This document shows, piece by piece, positions 35,230 to 48,018 of a stretch of DNA of 64,000 nucleotides; within the stretch, counting starts at the first letter, position 1; each line of letters starts with the position of its first letter. Where the stretch lies: contig NMRB01000614.1 of NCBI GenBank assembly GCA_002633025.1, positions 107,022 to 171,021 of the forward strand. Direction: 5' to 3'. A program made the position numbers and the translations under genes. This DNA is from Notospermus geniculatus. Lineage: Eukaryota; Nemertea; Pilidiophora; Heteronemertea; Lineidae. Below the pieces are notes generated by a model that ran no database searches, was not told the DNA's origin, and worked only from the letters and a program-made list of their open reading frames with translations.

Positions 35230-36379
35230 GAAGAGAAGCAATAGAGATCCAAGCAACAGAGATCCACATTTGAGTCATCTACGAAATAAAAGCATCAGTA
35301 AAGATCACGGCAATGTCTTCGCTTTGTAGTTCACATCTCCACCAAAAGAATGGGCAGGCACTAAAGCAAAGGCCACCTCCAAAAATCAACCCTGAATGTT
35401 CCCACGCCTAGTTCTTATCACTAACGACTGAACTGGTAGAGATGCCTAGCAAAGCCCCCTCCATCACTCAACCTGTGAAACATGAGTTGTTGACGATAAT
35501 AAATACCAAATTTAAGTCCCTCGTAAAGGTCACTGCGCCAATCACGGGTCGTCACGCAGAGACATCCGAGCTCTTGACAATAAACGATGCTCTGTTATTG
35601 GAGAAATCTAGTAATCCATGATTTGTACGCCAAATGGTGGATAATAACCCACGTTGTTCAGGTTTTGACACATATCAAACAGTAGGCCTTGTATTCTCAC
35701 ATTTTTGTGGATGCTTTCCTTGCCTTTGTCCTGAGGTTATCAACTGATATCAAATGGTGCCTTGTAACATGGATTTTTTATTGTTAAACGTCAACAAACA
35801 TGATACGAAGGGTTTTATCTTGATCTCCATGGACTTATACTTCAAAAGCATCAAAACGTTTGTCCCTCTTACAACTTCAAATACTTTGAACGTGACAATG
35901 AAAATATAAACTGGATGCTTCGTACATAAAAAACAGACTTTCCTATCAAAAGATCCCCCTCAACATTGAATGTCAATGTTGAATTGAAGAGTAAATGGTT
36001 ATTGTTGTGTGGATTTCACAGATTCTTTGCCAGTATTTCATCTGAAACCGACAATGATCATGTTGTTAGGTATTTGTCATCATCAAGTTCAACAACAAAG
36101 GCTCAACGTAACAGTCATACCATGTGTTTTTTAAATCATAAGCGGTTTATTGTGGATAGGGGCAAGGCCTTCTTTCATAAATGACATTAATGTGGCCTAC
36201 TTTCTTTTTAATGTTGTACATTGCCATTAACCATTTTAAACGAATCCTTGACACAGGTGAATAATAAATGTCACAAGTAATCACTACAATATCTTGCTAC
36301 CCACCTGGCCCAACGCCCACATCACCATTCTCTCAATGTCCAAGAAGTCAGAACACTTATCACTTCTACTTTTACAACT
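35230..36379. other. No gene recognised
   Basis: Ordinary AT-rich sequence without long ORF, tandem array or clear transposon ends. Confidence 0.4.
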
Positions 36380-36720
36380 GAATCTTTCCTACTCATTTAC
36401 CCCTGAATGTTTCCTATTCTTTTACCACTGCCTCTTTCCAATTCTTTTACCACTGCCTCTTTCCAATTCTTTTACCACTGACTCTTTCTTATTCATTTAC
36501 CACCGATTCTTTTACCATTGACTCTTTTTTATTCATTTACCACTGACTCTTTGTTATTCATTTACCACCGACCCTTTCCTATTCTTTTACCACTGACTCT
36601 TTCTTATTCATTTACCACTGACTCTTTCGTACTCTTTTACCACTAACTCTTTCTTATTCATTTACCACTGCCTTTTCCACACTCCTTTAGCACTGACTCT
36701 TTCCAATTCTTTCATCACTC
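36380..36720. repeat. CT-rich minisatellite, 24-25-bp units
   Basis: About 14 units of the type tattcatttaccactgactc with a strong pyrimidine bias on the plus strand. Confidence 0.85.
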
Positions 36721-38309
36721 TTTTCTCTTTATTTACAGACAAAAACTTGTGCAGCAGTAGATTTACTAAGTGAACCAACTTTATGATTGTGTTTGTAGAA
36801 AGATCCAAAAATGTTCTGTTTGATCTTTCACAGGACGCCCAGCTTATAGCCATTAACAGAATACAACTGACATGAAAAAAAACAGCGACAAACAATAATG
36901 ATAATGGGACATATTTCTAACCTTTTCCTTCTTCAAAAATTTGGTATGGTTTTATCAAAAAAATATCAAGAAAGAGAGAAATGGAAACTTTTCGTGTTGT
37001 TGTTGTCAGTGAAAAAAGGGAGGTAGCATACTCCTTGGTGCGTAAGTAATGGAAAAGTTATATTCACCGCCCTAGTAATACTGTATAGTTGCTTGGTTTT
37101 AAGTATTTCGCAATATGCGATGTGAAAATGGCTATGGTAGACACGAGACTTGCCGAACAGATGAAGCTGAGATAGTCGCGACACTGTGAATAACGGCCCC
37201 TCTTGCGGAAGGTGGCCATTGTGTCAAGTTTCATAAGACGACTAAGTTGTCCTCAGCCACTGCTTGTTCAAACTTGCTATGAATGTCCCCAGAAAGTTTA
37301 CTAAATAAACACTGACTTTCTGTGGTTGAAAGAGGAAAGTATTTGAACTATTATCTGAGGAAAGCGAGAACAACCATTCATTAGGTTGGAGGAAGTGCTG
37401 GCAAAATTAGAAAAGCAAGCCTGGGGCATGCTCAGAAAAGTCAAACAGATAAATGATTGACTTTCTAGCAACAAAGGATTCATTTGTGCCTTGTGATGTT
37501 GATTTCTGGGCTTCTCTTTGTGTGGGTGTAAGAGCTGATAAACTTGCAGATATCTGCCTAAAATCATGTGCTGAACGTCATTTTGTTACATTTTCACATC
37601 CATCGGCAGAAGCCTTATTCAAACATGACAGTAGCCTCCAAGGTGAGAGAGAGAGATGTCTCCGTTGTTTTGTCGAAGTCAGAAAAACAAATGACAATTT
37701 CCACCGCAAATCTCAACCGCTGCCTTTTCCCAACTTTCCATGGCAATATTCTCAGGTGTGTGCTGCATTGGTGTGCTGCACTGGTAGGGAAATAATGTAA
37801 GTTGATTTATGGTTAGGCCAAAAAAAATATATTGTCTGTTTCTTGTCCAGCAACTCAGCAAAAATTGATGCGGGCATGCGAATTTTTTTTTTTATTTTCA
37901 AATAATTTTTTTCCCGTTTTCTTCATGGATGGGGGAAATACCACCAGCAAACTATCTCTCTACATGTTTAAAGCACAGATTTCATGAAAAATAAAGATGA
38001 TTTCAAGTGATGAAGCATTTCTGTGCATTGTATAGAAGGCGCTGCGTAAGCAAAGTGGGAAAATTTGAAATTGGTGAGAAAAAAAATTTTCGATGCGGAG
38101 GGCCTGGGAATGACGCGGGCGCGGACAAGAAACAAATACTTTATTTTTTTGGCGAGGGGGCCATCTTCGATAATCGAAGGCCGATCTGCTCACCACTGCG
38201 TTACATCGCACATCACCCTTCGAAAAATTGACCGGACCGGTTCTTGCAAGTTATAACCCTCAATGCACAATTCACTGTTGTTTCTTACGGCTTATGCTGC
38301 AACCAACAG
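36721..38309. other. No gene recognised
   Basis: Several 60-115-codon ORFs overlap on both strands with no recognisable motif; no transposon ends were seen. Confidence 0.35.
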
Positions 38310-38432
38310 CACAAACAACTCCCCATAGTTTTCTATGCTTGAGTTGCCCATTGAGAGCCAATTAACTTGCAGGCACCGATAGCACAAACGACTGCCCATA
38401 GTTTGCCCATAGAGAACCAAATAACTTGCAGG
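38310..38432. repeat. Imperfect direct repeat of about 70 bp
   Basis: agcacaaacaactccccatagt and agcacaaacgactgcccatagt are each followed by a gccaattaacttgcagg-like end. Related gttggctctcaa words occur near 15020 and 56135, so it may be part of a dispersed element. Confidence 0.55.
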
Positions 38433-39395
38433 AGAACATATGCAGCAACACCTTAAGAATTGAAAGACTTTTGGGATTTTTATTGTTGTCCATGAAAGGC
38501 AGGGGGGGTCGTCTGGACAAAATATGGGAGGTTTCTAATCTTGCACAGTCGAATATTGCACGGAGTAAAACAAGTCAAAATCTGCATTAGGCCTATATCA
38601 TATAACATTAGAAACCCCATGACATAATAAGCCACCAGTTATAACAATCAGGACAGAGGAAGTTCACCATGATTTAATTTGCTATTAAACTAGCAGAAAT
38701 AAGTACACATGTAATAAGTAATTTTGTAGTAACATTAGCAAAACATGTACAACTTCATTGCCCAATAATCCTAATGATAAATTGCTAATAGTCTATAAAA
38801 GCCAACTGAACAGCACAACTCTGTCAGCCACACATCACCCCTCTACTCAATGGATCCAACCACGGATGGAACGCTGAGATAGTAAAGGCTGGAACATGTG
38901 GGATTCTGGGACTCGTAAACCAGGAATGGTGTCCGTGGTGTTCCTGACATTCTCTTGCTTTACCATTGACAAACACGGGATATATTTCTAACAGGATATT
39001 GCTTGGAGCTAAAACTCTATGTGGTAAGTTTTTTGCCTTTCTTTTTCTGTGAAGAGTTATCAAGTTTTCTGGGAGATTTGGAGCAAACTTTTAGAAGCAA
39101 CCATTGCAACTGAAGAAAACTTCGACTAAAAGGTGTTTTCAAAATCAAGAAAGAACTCCTAAGGGGTCGAATTTTAACTCAATCTGGGCATATCTGGTTT
39201 TTGTTGTACATCAGCCTCTTTTTGGAAAGATACCATGCACTCAATCTGACATAATGGCATTGTTGCTTTACATCATTTCATTGATTTCAACACATTAGAG
39301 AACTTAGATGAGCCAGGGAATGTTATGAAGAGTCTTCTGCATGAAATCCAACCAAATCATGATACATAAGTTACATAACGCTCACATGAAAACCT

Positions 39396-39720
39396 GGGGC
39401 CTGTTTCATAAAGTGGCTTTAAAGGCCCGTTTACACATGCAACTTTTCATATGCAACTTCATGCAACTTGTTGCATAAACCTGATGAGACCAAAAAGTTT
39501 CATAAAAGTGCATGTGTCTGCAACTTGTTGCAACTCGATCACCCTGGAGGTGTTGCATCGATTTTTCTATGTGTAAACCGTCCCAGGTAGTTTGCTGCAA
39601 CTTGCAACTTGGTGCAACCTAGTGTAAACCGCCCTTAAGCTAATGATACCTTTAACCAAATGGAAAATGCATTGAGTTAATGGTACCATTAGCTTAAAGT
39701 CACTTTATGAAACAGGCCCC
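39396..39720. mobile_element. Outer MITE with GGGGCCTGTTTCATAAAGTG ends
   Basis: The left end ggggcctgtttcataaagtg and the mirrored right end are identical over 20 bases. The arms continue as ctttaagctaatg-gtacc once the inner insertion is ignored, giving about 40 bp of pairing. Confidence 0.9.
39422..39634. mobile_element. Inner MITE inserted at TTAA inside another MITE
   Basis: TTAA flanks it at 39418-39421 and 39635-39638. The ends aggcccgtttacac and (mirrored) gggcggtttacac are followed by gcaac-rich repeats in both orientations. The opposite arm of the outer MITE supplies the uninterrupted sequence (ctttaagctaatg), confirming the borders. Confidence 0.88.
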
Positions 39721-40226
39721 TGGTCTTCATTTTGCACGATTTTTTAGACTCTACTTCATCATTTCAACCCAAAGGTCAATAGGCTTCCGGCTCAGACTGG
39801 AATAGTGCAGGAATCATCACCACTGGACAGTGGTAAACCAACAAGTCACTGTGTAACACAAGAAACTCATCATTGACTCATGGCTACTTAATAAATCAAT
39901 CTATCTTTGACTATGCCTGAGGGAAGATTTGGTTGTTGGTATTTTACAACTTCACTATCACAACACCTGCTCATCTCCAGGTAATTGGCGGAAACTAACA
40001 GATGACAGCTGAAAGTTTTCAATTTCATTCCCAAAGCCAATTCTGGATTCTCCCATACCCCCTGGCTACACTGGCTCCCTCCCTAGGGCATGTAAGGAGC
40101 ATACCTCGAGGCCAGTGATGTCCTCGTCCACAATATCTGCCTGGATTGGTGCTTTTTTAAAGAGCATATACCAAGGAGCCAGTGATGTGAATGATTGACA
40201 GATAAATTTGTCAGGCCATTTTTTTT

Positions 40227-40479
40227 ACCCAATAGAGCCGCCTACTTTTTGCACTTTCCATCTGTAGCTTTCACCGTCCTGAACCACGAAACGCCACTGC
40301 ATTAAGCTAAATAGAGAACAGTATAATGAGTGAAGGCGGTTTATGGCGGTGTCGGTGTCTGACATGGCGGATTGTGGCGCTGCCAGTAGTAATTGGTGAT
40401 TTTGATTTCTTAAAGTGGGTGTGGTCTTTTAGGCAGCTCACGGCAGGGTGGTTTAAGGCGGCATGGGCTCTATTAGGTT
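40227..40479. mobile_element. About 250-bp MITE with ACCYAATAGAGCC ends
   Basis: acccaatagagccgcc on the left mirrors the right end read inward, acctaatagagccc; internal ggcggt and ccgcc words also pair. Target duplication not clear. Confidence 0.65.
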
Positions 40480-41037
40480 AAGAACTTCATCTAAGGGGCA
40501 GTGATGTCAAAGTCCTATGGGCCAAGATTGAGCCTTCAGTTAATTGATAACCTCTGATTCCCTTCAACAACGATGGAGGAAGACCCTGAGGCAACCCTCA
40601 GTTTTTTCGATCCTCACAGATAATTGAAGTTCAAGTTGGCGTTAAAAAAGTCCAGCCTTTTTCATATGGTGTTGGCATATCAAATTTATTCATCAGAACT
40701 GTCATAAAACACTTGGTCGGGGTTTTAAAAAATCTCAACTCTTTCTAATGGTGTTGGCATCTATTCATCAAAATTGCCATAAAAACTAAGATCGCGTTTG
40801 TAAAGATTGCACATTGCATTTGTGAGAAGAAGTTACGCCTAAGTGATAAACTACATCGATATGAAATCCTTCCGTTGGCAGGAAATGAACCAGAAAACAG
40901 CCATGAAAAATGTTCCAATGATTTCTGGGTCGATGACGGAGCATTACGCGAATTCAGCGGCGTGAGAAACTGGGGATAGTGCATCATTTTTCATCCAGGG
41001 GAAAATTAGGAACCCAACTTGTTGGAGTCAGCACTCT

Positions 41038-41215
41038 CGACAATTAATGGAGGCTAACAGCGTGGTGCAGTGAACAAATGGAGGCCATTTACCACTTGGT
41101 TGTGGATTCGAATCCAACTTGTAGGCCCACTACCATATACTTCAAATGCGGCACACTGGTGCTTCTTCAGTTCACAGTGTTTCCTAGAGTTCCTGTCTCC
41201 TCCTACATTGCCTGA
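41038..41215 (+). mobile_element. Possible tRNA-derived SINE fragment
   Basis: agcgtggtgcagtgaac resembles an A box and gtggattcgaatccaac a B box, about 40 bases apart. The body is not recognised elsewhere in the window. Confidence 0.4.
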
Positions 41216-41239
41216 GATTGCCAAGTATGATTAACACTA

Positions 41240-41543
41240 GCCGTACTTACACGACAAAGAGAAATCCGGTGTTTTTCAGGTCCGGACTCATTTAAGTCCG
41301 GGTTTCTCCATCAGAGCACACCCACTACAAATCCAATTAGTACGAAACTCAGCGATCGCAGGTGAATTCAGAGGTCACATCCATGGTCACTCAAACGCCA
41401 TCTGTTGCTGGGTTTATAACTAAGATAATTGCACTTTCACCTGAAGTTGAAGCCTGGGTCAAGTCCACTCATGTCATCTGGGCTTATACGCTCGCCTTTT
41501 TTGTAAGCAGAAGTCCGGACTTCATTTGTAGTGTAAGTACGGC
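41240..41543. mobile_element. 304-bp MITE with TA target duplication
   Basis: gccgtacttacac starts it and gtgtaagtacggc ends it, with TA on both sides (41238-41239 and 41544-41545). Internal tccggact/agtccgga words are mirrored too. Confidence 0.85.
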
Positions 41544-42204
41544 TATCAAAGAACCTTCTGTGCTTGGAGGTGGTCAATTTTTCACCGCCATTGCTTTGAG
41601 TACAGATGCAAAAATGTTGTACTGTATTTTGGGCTAATAGGCAATGTTGGGCAGTTAATGGAATGTAGGAGAAAACTGAAGCCCCCTAAAAATGTTGTCG
41701 TCAAGAAATCCTGCACCATCATGTGAAGAAGAATGGGTCTAACTGGCTGTTGAACCTCCAACTTGCACTTGACTCTTGTTTTCCACTGCACCATTTTTGT
41801 CTCAGAATGAAAATTTCCCCGTGGCCTGGTTGGTTGACTTCGATGATTCAGCACATGCCCCGAGGGCAGTTTATTTCCTCCTCAATGCAATTTTGGGGTA
41901 GGGTTATTCCAGCATGGCATTATCTTGCCTGGGGAGTCGTTCTTCACGATGTAACTGGCAGATTCTGAGTTATACCTCGCCTCACTGCAAACCAAAGTCG
42001 CAATAATCAGCTTACTCACCCTCTCAGTAAAGGTCTTTACACTTCGCTTGGTGAGCGATAACTGAGACAATCGTGGAACTTGAATCAAAGCGGATTGTGA
42101 AAGGTGTCTTATCCATTCCCTACGGAGACATGTCCCTCTGCCCAGTGATAACTGGAGGGTGTAACTCTCACAAATGGACAAGTCGAGAAAAATTGGAAGT
42201 CTAA

Positions 42205-42418
42205 AGCATGCCGCACACTGGAGTTATCTGCTGAGCAAAAAGTCATTCGAGACTTTTTGCTCAGCAAATAGCTCATGTGTGCGTGTAATTTCGGTGAGTT
42301 TTTTGCCTTGGGAGGCAGAAAGCTGGCGTGTGTGCGTATTTTTCGCTGAGCTATCTGCTGAGGAAACGGTCTCGAATGACTTTTTGCTCAGCAGATAGCT
42401 CCAGTGTGCGGCAGGCTT
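42205..42418. mobile_element. Palindromic MITE with long near-perfect arms
   Basis: The left arm tgccgcacactggagttatc is mirrored on the right by gatagctccagtgtgcggca, and the match continues through gagcaaaaagtcattcgaga for about 50 bp. The interior repeats the tttttgctcagc motif. Flanks are taaag and cttaa. Confidence 0.85.
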
Positions 42419-43109
42419 AACATCAAAATTTATAAAGCATTCTGATTTAAAGGGAACTGGTCATGCCAGTCATTAGGTTTCTGAATAGAGAATCAAACAC
42501 CACCATCTTGAGGTAACCGGAAAAATGCCGAGTGGCCGACCGACCGACCGAGTGAAGGAATGGGTATTCGGGTTGTGATGTGTCCCTATTCCAAACATAC
42601 TCCATGGTCCTACGAGCCAGTCTCAAATTACTGCTATCAGTGGGGAGTCATTAAACTTGTCAACAACTTCAGGCCACTGAAACTAGATGATAAGGTTCTC
42701 GTCAACCAATTTCCAAAAATCAGTGAGGGAATTTCGTCAACTTTCATCTTTCATCCACCACGTGCCGTGAGAATCAGACAATAGTGTTCAGAACGAGGCT
42801 TCCGCCCCTCTGACACATCGTCAGAAAATTGATATCAACAACCCGGATACCACAGTACCATATCATGTACACTGAATGCATGCCGAGGATCTGGCAAACA
42901 ACACCTGGAAGTGAGGTAGGCGGGATTCCCCGAGCAAGCTCGATCACGGCAGACGGCTTTTCACTCACCCAGACGCCGCGGGCGGCGCTGGAGAGTCGAT
43001 GTAAAGATCGTCGGCAAGGAGATGCGGATTTTTGGTGCGGATTTTTTATAAAAGATGAACGACGAACTTTTTTGATGCGGGGCCAAAATCGCATGCGGGC
43101 GGTGACGAG

Positions 43110-43110
43110 N
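43110..43110. other. Single undetermined base
   Basis: A lone N 91 bases upstream of the 43.2-48.0 kb tandem duplication. Confidence 0.9.
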
Positions 43111-43680
43111 TACAGTGCTCATGTCGGGAATTTATTGCCTACTGAGGGCATATTTGCACAACTGCTGTGGCTTTGCTGCCTTCGAACGGCATTTAGAACA
43201 CAGTCAACTGCAAATCTAGGCTTAGGAATGTAATCCACTAAAATATGAAATTTGTCATTTTGAAATTGTGAATTTCGTGGGCCGCAAAATTATTCTTAGT
43301 GCCATTTTTGACTGTCGCGACTAATTCCCTTTAACCGACAGATATTTTATACAAATGCCATAATTCAATTCTGAATCAAGCAAAATCTGATTTCTCTGAA
43401 TTTTAAGCCGGCACTTGGTAGAATTTACTGCTAACCAATAAACAAGTGCAGCTTATTATCGGAAAACTCTTCTTCTGACAAAAAAAATTGTGTGCAGTTG
43501 GCAATATTTCGAAGGAAACATTTTTAGTAATCAAGAGATATTGATATTGGATAACTTGATCAAATTTATCAAAACTTGATCAATTAATCAAAACTTATTG
43601 CACATTTTTCAGAAAATTAAAGGAAAACCAATGCGACTAAAGCGAGTTCCTCTCTCAATCACAGAAAAGTTGGTTTTGAT

Positions 43681-43741
43681 TGGGAATCAAACCTGCAACC
43701 TCTGAGACCACAGGCGTTGTTATTTCCACTACACCAATCTA
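43681..43741 (-). mobile_element. tRNA-like SINE head
   Basis: On the minus strand gattggtgtagtggaaata (A box) and ggtttgattccc (B box) are spaced as in a tRNA. The same head recurs in copy 2 at about 45984-46042. Confidence 0.5.
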
Positions 43742-44107
43742 GCAACACTAAACAAGATTCTAGTCGGATATACTACATATGTACAGCCAGTGAGCCTGTG
43801 ACCACAGCAATCATACTAAAATTTGAGAAGAGTTTGTTTGTGTGTTTGCGATTTTCTCCAAGAGTGATGAACAGATCGCCCCCCAAACTTGGTGTGCACA
43901 TGCAGACAGACCTTGAATGTGTCCTTACGAAGCCCAAATTTTGATATGACTTATAGTTTTCAAAATATCAAGATATTATCGAAAATAACAATGCTGTTTA
44001 CGCCTTTTGATGTCACGACGTCATTGAGATTTCTGTCACGTCATCTGTGACGTCGGCAACATTACGTCCCCAAAGGCTCCTAATGACATGATGCCACTGG
44101 ACAGGTA

Positions 44108-44290
44108 TTGCCTAGTTTAGTAAATGCTGGAGGAAACAGCACCCCACCACCATTGAGAGTCGCACTTTGTACCATGAATGGGTCAGAGCAGGAATCAAAC
44201 CCAATCTGAACGGTGTCAGACCCTGGTGTTTCCACGCGAACACTCTGGCAACGCTGTGGCATGCTGCCCACACCATTACTCTACTGATCC
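44108..44290 (-). mobile_element. tRNA-derived SINE remnant
   Basis: The minus strand contains gggtttgattcctgctctga (B box) downstream of a gccagagtgttcgcgtgg stretch. The copy-2 equivalent lies at about 46625-46795. Confidence 0.4.
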
Positions 44291-44937
44291 TGGCATTCCC
44301 AGATTGTGCAATGTTTTCATTTGGCATTTAAACCATGAACATCTCTTAATGGAAATGCAATGCCTTCAGCATGATAATTAGGCCGGTAATCAAAACATGA
44401 TTACTGATCAGGTTCTTGAACATCACAATCTCCGCTACAAAGTGAAATCCAACAGGGATAAAACACAACTGTTCTAATGACATCATTAGCTTTTTAATCT
44501 CATTCCATTGTTAACGTAATTCAGAAGACACGAAAAACAGGCTAATTAAGGACTGGGCATGAAATACGAAAGTCTCAAAACTGCCATCCTGAGGTAATCG
44601 GGGTAATCATTGGGCAAGTCCACAGTGTCGGGCGTGACATGCTTTCACTTATTCAGTGCTGTTTCTGCAAATTTTGGAACCACCCTGCATCATGTCAGGC
44701 TCTTGTTCTTCTACACCCCTGGTATGAATTAAGTTCGTTGTGATTCATAATTAGTGCACTGTTTGCTAACTAGTTGCGTCACGGACGTGACATGTGTCAC
44801 ATCCATGTCCATCCTTGTCACATTCTTACATGGGTACTAGCTAAAACAAGAACAAGCTACGGTGTGAAGCCAAGGCTTCACACTTGTAGCTTCCCACTGT
44901 AGCTTGTCAGTCATAATCCCCCAGATGGTAGCCTTCA

Positions 44938-45020
44938 CAATTCGCCCAAGGGGACGAATTGTCCAGGGACGAAATGTCCTACGGACGAATTGTTTGGGGA
45001 CCAATTGTCCAGGGACGAAT
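44938..45020. repeat. 18-20-bp repeats with a ggacgaattgtcc core
   Basis: About five units such as ggacgaattgtccaggg. The core is itself nearly palindromic. Copy 2 has a matching array at 47462-47560 with one extra unit. Confidence 0.75.
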
Positions 45021-45501
45021 TGTCCTCTAACCAAGTTAAACTTGTTTCCTTGCACAAATTGCCTCTTCCTGGGCACTCTCCCATAGAAAACTGAAGGCAG
45101 TCATTTGTGTCATTACTCTCGGCATACGTCCGACAGAAACCAACACTGGCTAATTGCCAGTTGAGAGCCAACTCTCGAAGCACTCAGAATGAGTGAATAT
45201 TTGTTCAGTTTCGCTCAAGTTCAGATTAGGTGACAAAAGTGCATGACTGCTGATGGCGATGGGACAGACAAGGAATGAAAATCAATTTTTTTTCAAACGT
45301 GTGGCGTACGGCTGGTTTGAATTATCTGACCTCTCACGATCGGCCGCGATAGGCAAGAGGAAGATTGGGTGAGTCTCAATCAACAAAAGTTAGAAAGAAT
45401 AATGAGATACAAGACTTTGATTTTACGGACGACGTCGGTCGAATACCAATAAGTTCGATGATACCCACAACAAAAAGAACGTCATGAACGGTGTGAAAGA
45501 A

Positions 45502-48018
45502 CAGTCAACTGCAAATCTAGGCTTAGGAATGTAATCCACTAAAATATGAAATTTGTCATTTTGAAATTGTGAATTTCGTGGGGCGCAAAATTATTCTTAG
45601 TGCCATTTTTGACTGTCGCGACTAATTCCCTTTAACCGACAGATATTTTATACAAATGTCATAATTCAATTCTGAATCAAGCAAAATCTGATTTCTCTGA
45701 ATTTTAAGCAGGCACTTGGTAGAATTTACTGCTAACCAATAAACAAGTGCAGCTTATTATCGGAAAACTCTTCTTCTGACAAAAAAAACTGTGTGCAGTT
45801 GGCAATATTTCGAAGGAAACATTTTTAGTAATCAAGAGATATTGATATTGGATAACTTGATCAAATTTATCAAAACTTGATCAATTAATCAAAACTTATT
45901 GCATGTTTTTCAGAAAATTATAGGAAAACCAATGCGACTGAAGCGAGTTCCTTTCTCAATCACAGAAAAGTTGGTTTTGATTGGGAATCTACCCGCAACC
46001 TCTAAGACCACAGGCGTTGTTATTTACACTACACCAATCTAGCAACACTAAACAAGATTCTAGTCGGATATACTATGTACATCCAGTGAATCTGTGACCA
46101 CAGCAATCATACTAAAATTTGAGAAGAGTTTCTTGTTTGTGTGTTCGCGATTTTCTCCAAGACTGACGAACGGATCGCCCCAACTTGATGTGCACAGACC
46201 TGCCTACCCTAACTTTGAGCTGGCTGTAATGTTTTCGAGGAATAACCATAAAATGACACTTTTCAGTGTAAAATAACGAAACACAAGTCGGCGTATTGTT
46301 TCCTTGCAAATCGTAATGCGTAAAAATACAGTTTTGAGCGTAGAAAATACGCCGAAATACGCTGGGTAGGCAGGTATGTGTGCAGAAAGACCTTGGAGGT
46401 GTCCTTACGAAGCCCGAATTTTGATATGACTTATAGTTTTCAAAATATCAAGATATTAACGAAAATAACAATGCTGTTTACGCCTTTTGATGTCACGACG
46501 TCATCGAGATTGTTGCGTCATCCGTGACGTCGGCAATGTCATGTGACGAAATGATGTCATTACGTCCCCCAAGGGCTTCTAATGACGTGATGCCACTGAA
46601 CGGGTATTGCCTAGTTTAGTAAATGCTGGAGGAAACAGCACCCCCACCACCATTGAGAATTGCACTTTGTACCATGAATAGGTCAGAGCAGGAACCAAAC
46701 CCATAATCTCAACGGTGTCAACCCCTGGTGTTTCCACGACACCACTCTGGCAACGCTGTGGCATGCTGCCCACACCATTACTCTACTGATCCTGGCATTC
46801 CCAGATTGTGCAATGTTTTCATTTGGCATTTAAACCATGAACATCTCTTAATGGAAATGCAATGCCTTCAGCATGATAATTAGGCCGGTAATCAAAACAT
46901 GATTACTGATCAGGTTCTCGAACATCACAATCTCCGCTACAAAGTGAAATCCAGCAGGGATAAAACACAACTGTTCTAATGACATCATTAGCTTTTTAAT
47001 CGCATTCCATTGTTAACGTAATTCAGAAGACACGAAAAACAGGCTAATTAAGGACTGGGCATGAAATACGAAAGTCTCAAAACTGCCATCCTGAGGTAAT
47101 CATTGGGCAAGTCCACAGTCTCGGACGTGACAAGCTTTCACTTATTCAGTGCTGTTTCTGCAAATTTTGGAACCACAGAAAGATGTAATACCCTGCATCA
47201 TGTCAGGCTCTTGTCCTTCTACGCCCCTGGTATGAATTAAGTTCGTTGTGATTCATAATTAGTGCACTGTTTGCTAACTAGTTGCGTCACGGACGTGACA
47301 TCGCACATGTCACATCCATGTCCATCCTTGTCACATTCTTACATGGGTACTAGCTAAAACAAGAACAAGCTAGGGTGTGAAGCCTAGGCTTCACACTTGT
47401 AGCTTCACACTGTAGCATGTCAGTCATAATCCCCCAGATGGTAGCCTTCACAATTCGCCCAAGGGGACGAATTGTCCATGGGCGAATTGTTCAGGGACGA
47501 AATGTCCTACGGGCGAATTGTTTGGGGACCAATTGTCCGGGGACGAATTGTCCTCTAACCAAGTTTCCTTGCACAAGTTGCCTCTTCCTGGGCACTCTCC
47601 CATAGAAAACTGAAGGCAGTCATTTGTGTCATCACTCACGGCATAAGTCCGACAGAAACCAACACTGGCTAATTGCCAGTTGAGAGCCAACTCTCGAAGC
47701 ACTCAGAATGCGTGAATATTTGTTCAGTTTCGCTTAAGTTCAGATTAGGTGACAAAAGTGCATGACTGCTGATGGCGATGGGACAGACAAGGAATGAAAA
47801 TCAATTTTTTTTCAAACGTGTGGCGTACGGCTGGTTTGAATTATCTGACCTCTCACGATCGGCCGCGATAGGCAAGAGGGAGATTGGGTGAGTCTCAATC
47901 AACAAAAGTTAGAAAGAATAATGAGGTACAAGACTTTGATTTTACGGACGACGTCGGTCGAATACCAATAAGTTCGATGATACCCACAACAAAAAGAACG
48001 TCATGAACGGTGTGAAAG
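45502..48018. repeat. Tandem duplication of 2.5 kb, copy 2
   Basis: Differs from copy 1 by scattered substitutions, small indels and an inserted element at 46198-46375. Beyond 48018 the sequence is unique. No gene is recognised. Confidence 0.93.
46198..46375. mobile_element. 178-bp MITE present only in copy 2
   Basis: ACCTGCCTACCC begins it and GGGTAGGCAGGT ends it. Copy 1 reads straight through (gtgtgcacatgcagacagac). tgtgca words flank the insert on both sides while copy 1 has one, suggesting a target duplication of about 8 bp, now imperfect. Confidence 0.8.

Larger units (their letters stand above)
43201..45499. repeat. Tandem duplication of 2.3 kb, copy 1
   Basis: Runs from cagtcaactgcaaatctagg to gaacggtgtgaaag. 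Copy 2 starts three bases later with the same word. The first 110 bases (ttgaaattgtgaatttcgtg) also resemble 15355-15470 and 20490-20600, a dispersed repeat. It contains two tRNA-like SINE remnants on the minus strand. Confidence 0.93.

Noticed and set aside
38824-39063. A further upstream ADA2 exon on the minus strand
   Set aside because: The peptide in this frame has none of the ADA2 motifs (HAGE, FDLVG, N-terminal HxH).
42829-43233. A 134-codon ORF with GC-rich content
   Set aside because: It crosses an N and continues into the start of a duplicated repeat; both strands are open and no motif is seen.
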